Positions 1 to 10,094 of a stretch of 64,000 nt of DNA are shown here, piece by piece (positions within the stretch are counted from its first letter, which is position 1; each line of letters starts with the position of its first letter). Origin of the DNA: Skeletonema tropicum (Eukaryota > Bacillariophyta > Thalassiosirophyceae > Thalassiosirales > Thalassiosiraceae); NCBI GenBank assembly GCA_037178625.1, contig JAWZXG010000031.1:1-64000 (forward strand), given 5' to 3'. Under the pieces are notes generated by a model. It made no database searches and was not told the origin of the DNA. It was given only the letters and a program-made list of their open reading frames with translations. A program made the translations under genes and the position numbers.

Positions 1-600
1 ATCTACTAGTGACCACTCTGCTTTCCAATCGTCACTCGGTACCCCGTGAAGTTCACTGTATTTGTCCCCCAAATACCTTAACATTGTAGTCAGATACAAT
101 TGATTGCCCGGCTTCCTACCTTGGGGAATCCCACAGGGTAATAACCTTTGTTTCTGTATTCGCCTGAGTAATAGCCCGTGAGTTCTAGAGTGGTTGATCG
201 GCACGAAGATCTCTTTCACTCCCAAAATCTTATTCTTCCTCCTTAAACGATTTCCCCAGCGTTTAACGCCGTCAAAAGTTGTAGGACGGAGCAGACCTGC
301 CGTCAGCCCCCGTACGTAGGAGGGTTGACATGAAGAATGAGTTGAAGATGTAGACGTGTTGCCGATTCACCTTTGGAGGAGGACTCTTAGGAGATAGCCA
401 TTTATAACTTCATCATTGAGCCACTGAGGGGGGTCGCAAAGACCGCATTGCATCACGCCGAACCTTGTCCCCTCCTTGGAGGCATAACTGAAAATTAGCT
501 GGCACGTCCCGCAAAAGGGCTCCAACTTGACATCGGTGTAAGTCTTCATCCGAGTTCCTTTGCAGAAGCCCAATGCGGTCCTGTTGTTGCGGACTCACAG
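1..600 (-). pseudogene. Broken Ulp1-like (C48) cysteine protease tail of the retrotransposon
   Basis: Reading leftwards from about 595 in a frame different from ORF2 gives a CxxC..CxxC zinc-ribbon-like stretch (FCGTC, QCGLC), then WLNDEVINGYLLRVLLQR, the opening signature of Ulp1/SENP-type proteases. A stop follows at 367. Further family blocks then appear in shifting frames: HVYIFNSFF (about 355-330), GVKRWGNRLRRKNKILGV and IFVPINH (about 270-185), a His at 178-180 followed by AITQA, and LWDSP (136-121), the usual His and Asp positions of the triad. The Cys block would lie left of base 1. At least four frame changes occur in 600 bases. Either the tail is decayed or this stretch holds sequence errors. 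Confidence 0.75.
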
Positions 601-3600
601 CCGGTGGTAGAGTTGTAGGAGGCTGGGTAGGTAGGGCGCTCGGCTGGGCTGTACGCCTTGCTTTTTTCGGGAGAAAGATGGGAGCGAGTGCTTTTGGTTT
701 GCGCGCAGGTGCGGCAGTCTTTGAAGTACCCTGTGGCTTTGATTTGCGATCTTCTCGTTGCTTGGCACCAGTCGTGACTTGCCCAGAAGGAGGCTCTAAA
801 AGCCCGCCTGATTCATCCCCCGCAGCTTGCCTGCTTGCTACCGCTGCGTTCAACCAGTATTGTAGTTCAGAGGTCGGTTTCCCATAGAGCTCGTCCGTCG
901 GAATTTCAAGGAGACATCGTGCTTCAGCTGAGAGCCCATCGGATCCAAGATTAAGCTGATGTTCGATCTCTTTCAAAATCTCTTCTCTTGATGCAAGTGC
1001 TTTGGTTCCTTGCGTTCGATGATGTTTCGTGAGATTCCTACAGATCCACTGTGTATGCGTGAGCGAGAGTAGCTTGTCCAGGAAGCCGCTTGTCCAACTG
1101 TCGATGGTCAGAAACGAATGGTTCTTTAAAAGATGCTCCTTCTGCATCTGGAGAAACTCCTTGGATACTTTCCCCTCCATCACGTTTCTCCATCCAATCC
1201 TATCTAAGCTATTACCCACTCTACGCATCTGTTGAGACATCCTCCATCCCTGACTATGCACCATGTCCACGAATAGAGTGCTGCCCTGAAGAGAGATAAA
1301 AAGGGGTAGCCACTTCTGTATGCACGTATGCGTGCAATGTCCCTCCATCCACTCTTGTAGATCGTTTATACTGTCAAGCAATAGCCCCCTCCTAATTCTA
1401 CTCTTACAGCGGTTCAGGTGATCCGCTGTTTCAAAGCAACCGCAGTTCGGACATTTATCGGAGGCATTTTTGTCATATCTAGTTATCATTTGACCAGTTC
1501 CACAATACCCGGAGCATTGTTTCGCATACCACAGATTGAACATCTTAGGCCTGCGGTCGAGAAGCAGGCGCAATGGTTCCCAAGCAACAGAGTCGAATAT
1601 ATCAGGGTGTAGGAGTTGTTCATCGGCATAGAACTGTCGTGCTTTCACCTTCCCTACGTGATACCGTAGGTCCTTTGCTAAGTCTGCAGTCTGTTTGATT
1701 CCATCGATGATAACAACCGCTGCTTCTAGCGGTAAGCTCAGAGTGACCGGGAGAGAGGAGAAATTTTCAATTGCTCTCTTTATGGCTGCTTTTGCCCTGA
1801 AATCGCAGTCTACGTTCAGTCTAGCTTCCAGAGCCAGGCAAGCATAGCCCAAGCTGTCGTCCTGGTGTGCTTTCACATGAGACAGCTTGTGCGCAAGAGC
1901 CGAGACACTTTGGATTTTCCGCAGGACCCGGAGAATGTCGTTGTTCTTCGCCGATCCTGGGACACGATCGTATTTTCTGGAAAACGTGAGAATAGTTCCT
2001 TTGTTGTCACAAAAGATGTTTGCATTGGACAATGGCACTCCATAGTGTTCCTCTATTGTCAGTAGGATAAGGTGGATAGCCAACATCCCTAGCTGTTCTC
2101 CTCGATAGCTATTTGCCCATTTAGAGTGCTCCGTGAATTCTCCTTTAAGCCACTGTTGAGACTCTGCGCAGTAAAAAACCCAAGCCGCACCGCAGATCTC
2201 TGGCGCCAACTTTTTCATGTATGACCCGTCTGTACAACAGAACAATGAGCCTCGTTGAATAGCTTCCACAATCCACGAGGGATCCGATGAGAAGCTGATA
2301 CTATCCCACATCCATTCCCCCCCTTTACTGCGGAGACGCTCAAGAAATGTAGTAGGGGCTACGACTTCTGGCTGGCTGGCCAGTGGCGGTCCTTGTGCTA
2401 GCAGTTTGATGGAACCATCTTCGTATTCCAGAATCGTCGTTGGTACCACTGAAGAAGCGGGCTCATCCAGCACTCGGACTGGCTGCATGATCGACACTCT
2501 GTCATTCGATTCCACGTCGTGAGCGTATTCATAAATCGTATCATCCGAATGTATCTCCACTGTCCGTGTGTCCGTGTTGAGGAAGTGACGCCAGATCCGT
2601 TTAGATGGGTTGATCCAATCTCCAAGTGGCTCCTTAAGAAACAACGATCTGCTATCAGTCAAACGTTGCAGGGATCTCTTCCACAATTTCCAATCTGCTT
2701 CCGTCGGATATTCCGTGCCAAATTCCAGTGTTGACCGCTGTTTACCAAGGCGCCCTTCAGGTGAGTCCTTCCAATGCCCGTCAAGCAAATATTGCTCTAG
2801 ATATCGTCCATTTGGCGTAGTCACGTCAGAGAGGAACATTGCCTCCTGAGCTTTCCTCACTCTATTGACTCGCTGTAGCTCCGTCCCTCGTAGACCCAGT
2901 TCAACCATGCAGTCCATAATAGCCCTATCCTTGCTCCTCGGGATGGGGATGTCATCATATTGCAGATCCAGCACGATTTCGTCTATCTTCTCCCATAGGG
3001 CTTTCGCCCATGCGTTGGTTGATAAATGACCCCAAACTTCAAAGTCATAGTTGAAGGGACAGTCCGGTACCCCTATTTCCACTTGAAGGTGTTCCATAAC
3101 TGCTCTTAAAGTGATCCCTAGGGCTGAAGTTGTTCCATAGTGTTGCAAGAATGAAGATAAAGTAGCAGCCGCAGTTTCCACCGTCAAGTCGTAGAGACCG
3201 ATTCCACCAAACGTGGCCGGCAGGTATCTCCATTCCTTGGTAATTGATCGGTTGACACCTAGGTTGCTTAACATATAGAAATCTGCTGACATCAATCCTT
3301 TTTTGAGCTCAGGGATTGACGCCGAACAGGCCCCCAGACCGTACCTGAGTCCAGACCATAGCTGATTGGTGTAGCTCATCCACACCGAACGAGTTGGTAT
3401 TTGCCCGCTCTTAATCTGAGCCGTCCACGTTGTCATTTTTTCTCTCATCTGCTCGAAGTGCTGGTCTGGTTTCCCATCCGGTCTAGCGTAGAGACCTAAG
3501 TTGTTGTCAGCTTTATTCGATGGCAACCTATCTATTTGCGCAGAGCCCCCGTCAGTAGTGGGGACGTGGAAAATCAAGTCATCCAGTTCACTCATGTCAA

Positions 3601-6600
3601 CCTCTTCGCCGTCTGAGGGCATCGCTTTTTGATCCGTGTAACACCAGCCGCCCTTTCCATCGGGTGTTTGATCGTGTATTGTAACTCCACATTTGTCTGG
3701 TTTCAAAGCGCCACCCGTTTCCCCCAAGGCACCTGCCCAATCCGAGATTGACTCTTGCCCTCTAGCACTTGTCGAGATAATGTCATCGTCAGCTCTAAGA
3801 CCTTCCCACAAATTGGTATCATCCACATACAGAATTCCCACCTGATTAATCTTTTTATGTGAGATTGGACACTTCACTTCCACTCCATGCCCATTAGTTT
3901 TATGGGTATTAATCATGACCGTGCTGATCTGTTGCCATGTCGGTGGAGCTGCACCGTTCCCTTGAGCGAGACCGTGTTTCCCGTCCTCTTTCCCACCAAA
4001 ATATGAAGAAGATTGGCCAAAACCAGTTCTTAGGAAAAACTCCATATTATGCAAGGGGCGGAGCATCGACAGTGCCGCACATTTGGGCACTTTAAACGCC
4101 TGTAGAGTGAGGCTGGCTATAGGAAGAGCAACCCGGTCGTAGCACTGGGCCGCATCAACCTGTGCCACCAGGAGGGGTCTTTTGGTGATTCGGGCAATGT
4201 CGTACATCAATACTTGTTGCAGGATTGCATCCTCTGCCGTGCGTCCCTTCCCACTGTAGATCTCCTCCGGGACCATCCCCTTTGCTCGGGCGAGGTCCAG
4301 CATGCGATGTCCAAAAATCAACTTATTACAGAAATTGAAGTCAGCCTCAAGCAAGAGAATAGCTCTCAATTTATTCACCAACGCCACACCTGCAATCTTC
4401 TCGAGCATTACCGACAGACCCCGAGCCCAACGTTCTGGGCCGGTTCCTGTTTGGATCATAAGAGAGAACTTCTTTGCTAGCAACCTGGACAGGTCGTCAT
4501 CGAAAGCTATCGACTTATAGTGACCAAAATGCAGTCCCGATATCGAGGATGACGTTCTTTCTTTCACTTTCCTCCAGTAATATTGGTAGTCCTCCTGTGA
4601 AACGACAACGGAAATCTCACCATCGCCAATCTTTTTCCAGATGGCTGCTATTTCGTCCAGTATCAGTATTGTGCGTTGATCTGTGTCTGGGGGAGGGGCG
4701 AAGGATCCTTCAAGTATTTCTACCGCTGCATTCGTGTCGGCGTAGACTCCCAGGAGGTCGAATAGTACCCCTTGGCAAACTGGGGCAGAAGTAGCCCTTC
4801 CAAACCTTGTGCGGAGTTCTGACTTCAGTGCCTCTTCAATCGATTCTTTTGTTGCGTGCTCGACCACTTTCCCGTCTGCTTGTGTAACTTCCACTCTTGT
4901 AACATTCATCACTCCTTGCTGCTTTGTTGCTCGTTTAATACCCTGCCACTGTTTTCTCTGAGCCTCCCCTTTGAGGATCAGCTCCACCCGCTTGGCTTCA
5001 TCAACACGTTCATTTATCACAGCATCGGTCAACTTCTCGTGTAAAAAATGCTTTCTGAGGTAAGGTGATTCAGCCATGAGTTCTCGTGTGCGTTTTTTGG
5101 TCTCCTTGTACAGCTGAACCACTTCATCGACAGGGTACCGAAGACAGTCCTCCATTCCTTTGCGCCTGGCGAATCTTCTCAAATTGCCCCAATTGACCTT
5201 TTTTCCTTGGTGATGTCGTAGTATCCATTTCAGGAGGTGGCATTTATCCATCCACGATTGTATTGCTGGAGAGAACTCATAATGCGCCGGGTAAATCACT
5301 CTGCATTTCGCCTCTGCGTGTAGCATCTCCTCTTCAATCATGTTGTCCAGGATTTCCATCTTGGACACCACTTCAGCCGAGGGCGGGAATGAGGCTATCC
5401 TATTTACTTCTTTGAGCTTCTGGGGGATGCGTCTATCTGTGAAGCCTTTTTTTAATTGTGCAAGGTACTTCACTCTAATCCGCGGCACCTTGGAGTTAAG
5501 CTTTCTAGCCTTCGGTGGCACAATACGACAGATAGAAGTGCCAATAACCGACCGCATCTGTAGGTCGACAACCACTGGCCGGTGATCTCCCAAATCACCG
5601 TCGAACGGTAAGTAGCTGGCTCCAGTTAGTTCAACGTCATCCGAGATCCAAATACCGTCTATGGCCCCATTCTTTTGGCTGTTGCCTCGAAAATGTGTAG
5701 CAGGACCTCTTCTGCCGGGGACCATACGGTGCACTGCTTCCCTCATGCGGATATCATCCTCTGCAAGTCGTTTACTGAGGACTCCGTCCAACACATTCTC
5801 ATTAGCATCCATCATCAGAACAACCCTGTCGCCTTTGCTGCGCCACCGTTTGATGGCATCGACAATGTGTCTCCGGAACAGATCCTTGGGGTTGGTCTTC
5901 AGCTGGTGCGATTGGATGTATCTCTCAATATGTTGATAGTATGTACCAACCCCTTCTGATTTACAGGGCGCGTAGGCACTTAAGAAGACTGTTCTCACGC
6001 CATTGACCGGCTCCGTCCTATACCAGCTGAACATTCCCAGCTCAGTGGAATCTTTACCGCAGGTCATGGGTAAGCCCGACAACTCGTCTCTAATCACAAC
6101 TGCTGTCCCCCCCGCTTGAACATTACCAATGTTCTGAAGTTCCCGAGTGTTCTGAGAATGTACTGATTTGATTCTGTCATCTCCATGTCTTAGCATCGAG
6201 GCTACCGTCACTGATGATTTTAGATGGTGGAAGTTGGTGTTGGTCTCCTGGAGCCCCAGAACATCCACACCATACGTCCGCAGGACGTGCTTGAGTCTAT
6301 CTACCTTGTGGTTGTTGTGCTTCCACAGACTGAGCCCGTTGATATTCAACGACATTATTCGAACTACATCACTGCCCTTCTCCTCCACCCTCAAGTTCCC
6401 GTAAATTTTCACAATCGTATTCACCACTGTCTGGCCAAGTGGACGGAGTTCTTTCGTCGAGGAGGTTCTATCTTGTTTCTCCCTCTCTTTGTGCCTATAA
6501 TCATCAAGCAGTTCATTGAGGTCCTTTGCTGACGGATCATCGCACCAACGCTGCCTATTTGCTATGAGCTGCCTCATCGTATCTGCATCTAACTTATCAC

Positions 6601-6805
6601 TTGTATTATTCTTTTCGCTGCTGTACCTCCCTCTAAATTTGACGTGGTTGCGTGTATTCGAGAGTCGGTACTGTTGTGCACGCCGGGCCGATTTCTTCTG
6701 ATTGGAGGTACTGCGGCGAGGTTGTTGCTTACGTTGCCTCTCTTGAATGGATTGGCTCACCTCGGGGTATCGGGCAAAATACCGTAGAGGCTGCCCATTA
6801 TCCAT
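413..6805 (-). CDS. Retrotransposon ORF2: endonuclease, reverse transcriptase, RNase H
   Basis: A 2130-residue open frame. Residues 1-147 are basic. An APE-type endonuclease/exonuclease-phosphatase domain spans about 148-425 (LNINGL near 153, LQETN near 185, catalytic GDHRPV near 406). Reverse transcriptase follows, with motif A VDAAQCYD near 883 and the catalytic YVDD at 993-996. RNase H shows TDGS near 1526, then RGEQ, CDNKG and KAHQDD, the D-E-D-D set. A C-terminal CPNC..H..C zinc finger sits near 1785. It would nick the target, copy the RNA and remove template. The last ~60 codons are probably out of the original frame, because a Ulp1-like region continues in another frame from about 595 leftwards. 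Confidence 0.93.
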   Translation of the reverse strand: MDNGQPLRYFARYPEVSQSIQERQRKQQPRRSTSNQKKSARRAQQYRLSNTRNHVKFRGRYSSEKNNTSDKLDADTMRQLIANRQRWCDDPSAKDLNELLDDYRHKEREKQDRTSSTKELRPLGQTVVNTIVKIYGNLRVEEKGSDVVRIMSLNINGLSLWKHNNHKVDRLKHVLRTYGVDVLGLQETNTNFHHLKSSVTVASMLRHGDDRIKSVHSQNTRELQNIGNVQAGGTAVVIRDELSGLPMTCGKDSTELGMFSWYRTEPVNGVRTVFLSAYAPCKSEGVGTYYQHIERYIQSHQLKTNPKDLFRRHIVDAIKRWRSKGDRVVLMMDANENVLDGVLSKRLAEDDIRMREAVHRMVPGRRGPATHFRGNSQKNGAIDGIWISDDVELTGASYLPFDGDLGDHRPVVVDLQMRSVIGTSICRIVPPKARKLNSKVPRIRVKYLAQLKKGFTDRRIPQKLKEVNRIASFPPSAEVVSKMEILDNMIEEEMLHAEAKCRVIYPAHYEFSPAIQSWMDKCHLLKWILRHHQGKKVNWGNLRRFARRKGMEDCLRYPVDEVVQLYKETKKRTRELMAESPYLRKHFLHEKLTDAVINERVDEAKRVELILKGEAQRKQWQGIKRATKQQGVMNVTRVEVTQADGKVVEHATKESIEEALKSELRTRFGRATSAPVCQGVLFDLLGVYADTNAAVEILEGSFAPPPDTDQRTILILDEIAAIWKKIGDGEISVVVSQEDYQYYWRKVKERTSSSISGLHFGHYKSIAFDDDLSRLLAKKFSLMIQTGTGPERWARGLSVMLEKIAGVALVNKLRAILLLEADFNFCNKLIFGHRMLDLARAKGMVPEEIYSGKGRTAEDAILQQVLMYDIARITKRPLLVAQVDAAQCYDRVALPIASLTLQAFKVPKCAALSMLRPLHNMEFFLRTGFGQSSSYFGGKEDGKHGLAQGNGAAPPTWQQISTVMINTHKTNGHGVEVKCPISHKKINQVGILYVDDTNLWEGLRADDDIISTSARGQESISDWAGALGETGGALKPDKCGVTIHDQTPDGKGGWCYTDQKAMPSDGEEVDMSELDDLIFHVPTTDGGSAQIDRLPSNKADNNLGLYARPDGKPDQHFEQMREKMTTWTAQIKSGQIPTRSVWMSYTNQLWSGLRYGLGACSASIPELKKGLMSADFYMLSNLGVNRSITKEWRYLPATFGGIGLYDLTVETAAATLSSFLQHYGTTSALGITLRAVMEHLQVEIGVPDCPFNYDFEVWGHLSTNAWAKALWEKIDEIVLDLQYDDIPIPRSKDRAIMDCMVELGLRGTELQRVNRVRKAQEAMFLSDVTTPNGRYLEQYLLDGHWKDSPEGRLGKQRSTLEFGTEYPTEADWKLWKRSLQRLTDSRSLFLKEPLGDWINPSKRIWRHFLNTDTRTVEIHSDDTIYEYAHDVESNDRVSIMQPVRVLDEPASSVVPTTILEYEDGSIKLLAQGPPLASQPEVVAPTTFLERLRSKGGEWMWDSISFSSDPSWIVEAIQRGSLFCCTDGSYMKKLAPEICGAAWVFYCAESQQWLKGEFTEHSKWANSYRGEQLGMLAIHLILLTIEEHYGVPLSNANIFCDNKGTILTFSRKYDRVPGSAKNNDILRVLRKIQSVSALAHKLSHVKAHQDDSLGYACLALEARLNVDCDFRAKAAIKRAIENFSSLPVTLSLPLEAAVVIIDGIKQTADLAKDLRYHVGKVKARQFYADEQLLHPDIFDSVAWEPLRLLLDRRPKMFNLWYAKQCSGYCGTGQMITRYDKNASDKCPNCGCFETADHLNRCKSRIRRGLLLDSINDLQEWMEGHCTHTCIQKWLPLFISLQGSTLFVDMVHSQGWRMSQQMRRVGNSLDRIGWRNVMEGKVSKEFLQMQKEHLLKNHSFLTIDSWTSGFLDKLLSLTHTQWICRNLTKHHRTQGTKALASREEILKEIEHQLNLGSDGLSAEARCLLEIPTDELYGKPTSELQYWLNAAVASRQAAGDESGGLLEPPSGQVTTGAKQREDRKSKPQGTSKTAAPARKPKALAPIFLPKKARRTAQPSALPTQPPTTLPPAVSPQQQDRIGLLQRNSDEDLHRCQVGALLRDVPANFQLCLQGGDKVRRDAMRSLRPPSVAQ

Positions 6806-6807
6806 TA
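6803..6807 (-). promoter_or_regulatory. TAATG stop-start coupling between ORF1 and ORF2
   Basis: On the minus strand the ORF1 stop TAA and the ORF2 start ATG share a base, giving TAATG. Several insect LINEs use such overlaps for termination-reinitiation of ORF2. The arrangement is seen directly here; its use is inferred. Confidence 0.7.
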
Positions 6808-7704
6808 CACCATGGGCCCCACAACACCTATATCAGATGGAGGGGCCTGGGAGAGAGCTGCCTCGGCTTGTGAGACCGAGACGTCGACGCAGTCATTAGA
6901 TACCAATCTAACAAGGAATGATTCACTACCGCGATTGTGTAGAATAAATTTGGTGTAGATGCTACACACATCCGAATCTTCACCGCAATACGTATTGCCA
7001 TTTTCCAAAATATTGTCACTGTTGTTATGATTTTGTAGCACAACTTCGACTGTAGACGTCATCCAATTCACAACGCTAAAAGGACAATAGCCAGAAGTGT
7101 TGTTGTTATGTGAAAGAGCGACAAAGGGTCTACTTTGTTGTGTACATCTCCAATTATATTTGTGGCGTACAAGTGCCGCGTCTTCCATGCAAATTTGCTC
7201 CGATATAGGTTCTTCATCATGCCAAGGTGGGGGCCAAGGTGGTTTAGGTGGGGGGGCTGGGATTGCACCTTTTTGATGTAGTAGATTGTTGGCAGTAAGT
7301 TGTTGGACTGCTTCCTCCCTCCTCACCTTCAAGCCTTGTTTCTCAACCGATTGTGTCACAACCCAATTGTTGTTCCAGTTTCCCTCCTCTCCATCCATGA
7401 GATTAAAAGTCGTCCATCCCTGCGTTGTGTCCATTGACCGGCAGAGTCTTCCATCCCGTAATCCGTCCCTCATTCCTCCGATATCTCCAAAACACCATTC
7501 CTGTTTGATGTTGCAACCGGCCGGCCACATGGCCCTGCCGCCGCCCTTCCCAAACAATGTGAGTGTAGTGTCAATTGATGCGTACTTTTTTGCCGTAGTA
7601 AGTCTCGTTTTTAAGGAGCCATTCATATGGTTATTATACATTATAGTGTTGTCGTACCCTGATCCCAGGGTGCAGTTGGTAGCGGGTCGGCTGCCATGGT
7701 TCAT
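6805..7704 (-). CDS. Retrotransposon ORF1 protein, 299 aa, unknown fold
   Basis: The ORF starts at an ATG at 7704 and its stop overlaps the start of ORF2, which marks it as ORF1 of the element. In other LINEs this position encodes an RNA-binding structural protein. I see no CCHC zinc knuckle, RRM or coiled coil. A proline-rich stretch lies near residues 150-160, the N-terminal half is rich in Gly/Asn, and Cys residues are scattered. The role (RNA or particle assembly) is inferred only from position. The frame is intact, with no internal stop. Confidence 0.7.
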   Translation of the reverse strand: MNHGSRPATNCTLGSGYDNTIMYNNHMNGSLKTRLTTAKKYASIDTTLTLFGKGGGRAMWPAGCNIKQEWCFGDIGGMRDGLRDGRLCRSMDTTQGWTTFNLMDGEEGNWNNNWVVTQSVEKQGLKVRREEAVQQLTANNLLHQKGAIPAPPPKPPWPPPWHDEEPISEQICMEDAALVRHKYNWRCTQQSRPFVALSHNNNTSGYCPFSVVNWMTSTVEVVLQNHNNSDNILENGNTYCGEDSDVCSIYTKFILHNRGSESFLVRLVSNDCVDVSVSQAEAALSQAPPSDIGVVGPMV

Positions 7705-7745
7705 GTCGATCGCTGTAGACGATGTACTAATTCCTACGTAGGTAT

Positions 7746-8362
7746 TTATGTCATTTTTTCATATCTTTTCCAGACAACCTGCTTGAGATTGTCTTTCAGG
7801 GGTGCACAATATGCGTATGCAAACTCCTCAATAACTAAATGGACGCCAGGTTGATGCTCCTCAGAGATGTGCAGTGATCAAATGCCCCTTCTTCAATTAT
7901 TTCCACATTGTGAGACTGAGAAAAATGTGAACATGAAGTGATGCAACAGTGGCAATGGCAATCCTTCTTGACGATATGCTGAAGCTAGGAAGAATACCAA
8001 ATACAGCAACGCTGCAGCAAGATGGGAAAGCAGTCAATATCAGTGCGGTTGTCTATCTACCAGATCAAAATGGGGCCTCTTTCCCTTGCGCGACATTACA
8101 AATTAAATATGAAGCAGGTCCAAGCAGGTATGTACATTGAACCAAACTCACGACATCCAAGCTCCTCTCAAGTCGAGCACGACCACGATCATTTTCTATC
8201 ACACAAATACAAAACGATCAAAATTATTTCAGCACACAATTGAGAATGGCATTGCTAAAGAAATTCCTAGTGCAATTATTTTACGCATGATCGAGCCTTG
8301 CAAAATTCTGCCATTATTTCCAAGGCTACTTCCTACTTCTTTCGTGGACCGATTTTTTTCTC
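7746..8362. other. Intergenic; one short unrecognised ORF (7955-8140, +)
   Basis: Between the retrotransposon 5' side and the HSF gene. A 61-codon plus-strand ORF begins at the ATG at 7955. It is bordered by an acceptor-like CAACAG and a donor-like CAG/GTATGT at about 8128, so it could be an exon remnant of a gene. No family is recognised. The rest is AT-rich with no other signal. Confidence 0.3.
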
Positions 8363-10094
8363 TCAGCTGTCGTCATCTAGATCATAGCTCTGGTCATCAT
8401 CATCTGGGGGTTCCCCTTTTCTTCGAGATAGATGCTTGTCAACTCCACCAACTTCATCGTCGTCATCATCTCCATTATCATCATTGCCAACTTCGTTTCG
8501 TGCGCGAGCATGTTCTTCCGGATGCCCTGCGGCACTGCTGGCTTACTTGTCCGAGCGGACTGCAGAATGACAGCGATCGAATCTGCCTGCATACTTACTA
8601 CCAGATGACGGAGATACTGCGCCCCAACCAGTGGCCTGAAGAATTGCAGCGATTGAAGCTGCTTGATCATTCAGATTGGAGATAAATGGAGGCAATGCAT
8701 CTACTCGGTAAATATTATTTGATCCAAGTGATTGCATCAATGGCCGTATCATGCCCTGCCCTTGCTGACTCTGAACAATATTGCCATTGGGGAAGCCGCC
8801 TCGATCTGTGATGATTTGTCCCAGCATTGACAACATGAACGTGGTATTTAGGATATGATCTACTCGGTTCCTGTGTACCTCTTCTTCCGCTGCTCGCTGC
8901 ATCACCGGTGGGTGAAGAACCACGATATTATTGGGTTGAGGCATCAAGGGTGTGGTGTTGCTGTTTGGGAGCGAGCCGGAGTGACTCAAATGTTGGGTTA
9001 AAGAGGAGAAATAATCCGCAATTTGACGTCCAATCAAGTGACTACTGCTGTTGGTATTGAGAGTGTTCATAGTGGGATTTGAATGATGCCACTGCTGAAA
9101 TGACTGAAGATAACTATTTGCATCAAATTTTTGATTCATGACGGGTTGTTGGCTTGATATAGAGGGTTGCTGACTACTACGATGACGCTGAATGTTTGAA
9201 ACGAGATCAGCAATGGCATGTGATAGGTTTGACTGAGTAGGTACAGGGCGGTTATTTTTTCGATCCATGACTAGCTCGATTTGCTTCTGCTGGACCTGAA
9301 TAGAATTACCTCCTCTGGCATCGGCAGAGGCTGGTGCACTGTCAACACCCACTCTTTTGAAAGACGGTAAACAAAACTCGTAATAGTCGCTGCGTATATT
9401 TGGTACTCGTCTGAAGCCCCATCGAGAGAGTTTGCTTAGAAAGCTAGAGAGCATAATTGGATTGTCAAAATAAGTAGGAATGATGTGCTGTCGGAATGCA
9501 GACGTGGAAGCAGTCATGATAGGTTAGTTATATATTATATTGGCATGTGAACATCAAGTTTTTACAAGCACATCATCAAAATATCATCGAGAGTACAAAC
9601 CTCCTCAAACTCGAGCTGATCCATGATGATAAAGCTGCTTCCACCAGCAGACCATTGAACGATAGTACTGTTATTTTGGCTTTCTCTGTCGAGCATTTCT
9701 CTGAGCTGATATTACATGACATTGAGGTGAATAAAGATTTAGAGTGACTTAACGGGGACAAGAACGCGAGGTATATATTTCTGAATGATACTCTCACCTG
9801 CTGCATGAATTGCTCTCGGGAGCCAGCCCTCCTTGGCTTCTTCTTGACGGGAAAATCTTTTGGTGCTGCCGCTGCTGCTGCAGCAGCAAAAGATGGTAAT
9901 CCCAGCATCTGCCTTGCTGCCACAATCTGTGGCTGACGGCGATGATGTTTCGTTTGTTGTATTGTTCTTACTGGACATGTCTTCCCATCTTTTACGTCGC
10001 TGTTTCTTTCTGTCAGGTTTAGAGACACAGTATCGGAATCATTGCAGTCTGAAGCTTCCTTCTTGCGCTTGAGGGCTTTCGATTTGGATGACAT
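8363..10094 (-). CDS. HSF-type (heat-shock-factor family) transcription factor, four exons
   Basis: Exons on the minus strand: 10094-9798, 9705-9601, 9487-8599 and 8526-8363. The introns of 92, 113 and 72 bp have GT..AG ends and the frames join exactly, giving about 484 aa. The start is the first ATG in frame (MSSKSK). Residues 1-95 are basic with a poly-Ala run and KKKPRR, a likely nuclear signal. The HSF DNA-binding domain runs from about 95 to 180: LREMLDRESQ, IVQWSAGGSSFII, EFEEHIIPTYF, SFLSKLSRWGFRRV, then YYEF. The order matches the winged-helix HSF fold, and RWGFRRV is the recognition-helix end. The rest is rich in Gln/Asn/Ser, and the last exon is very acidic (runs of Asp), a plausible activation region. 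Diatoms have large HSF families; target genes are unknown. Confidence 0.88.

Larger units (their letters stand above)
1..7745 (-). mobile_element. Non-LTR (LINE-type) retrotransposon, 3' end beyond window
   Basis: The minus strand carries, in order, ORF1 (7704 to 6805), ORF2 (6805 to 413) and a frameshifted protease-like tail (about 600 to 1). No LTRs or integrase are seen. An endonuclease, reverse transcriptase and RNase H in one ORF place it among LINE-type elements with RNase H. The 3' end, poly-A or tail and target-site duplication lie beyond position 1, so the length is unknown. The 5' end is only estimated from the start of ORF1; nothing upstream marks the exact boundary. The long open frames suggest a young insertion. 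Confidence 0.9.

Noticed and set aside
7725..7750. TIR of a DNA transposon suggested by CCTACGTAGG near 7737
   Set aside because: The same short palindrome core occurs in the Tc1/mariner TIRs and the MITE, but no paired inverted copy or target duplication is found here.
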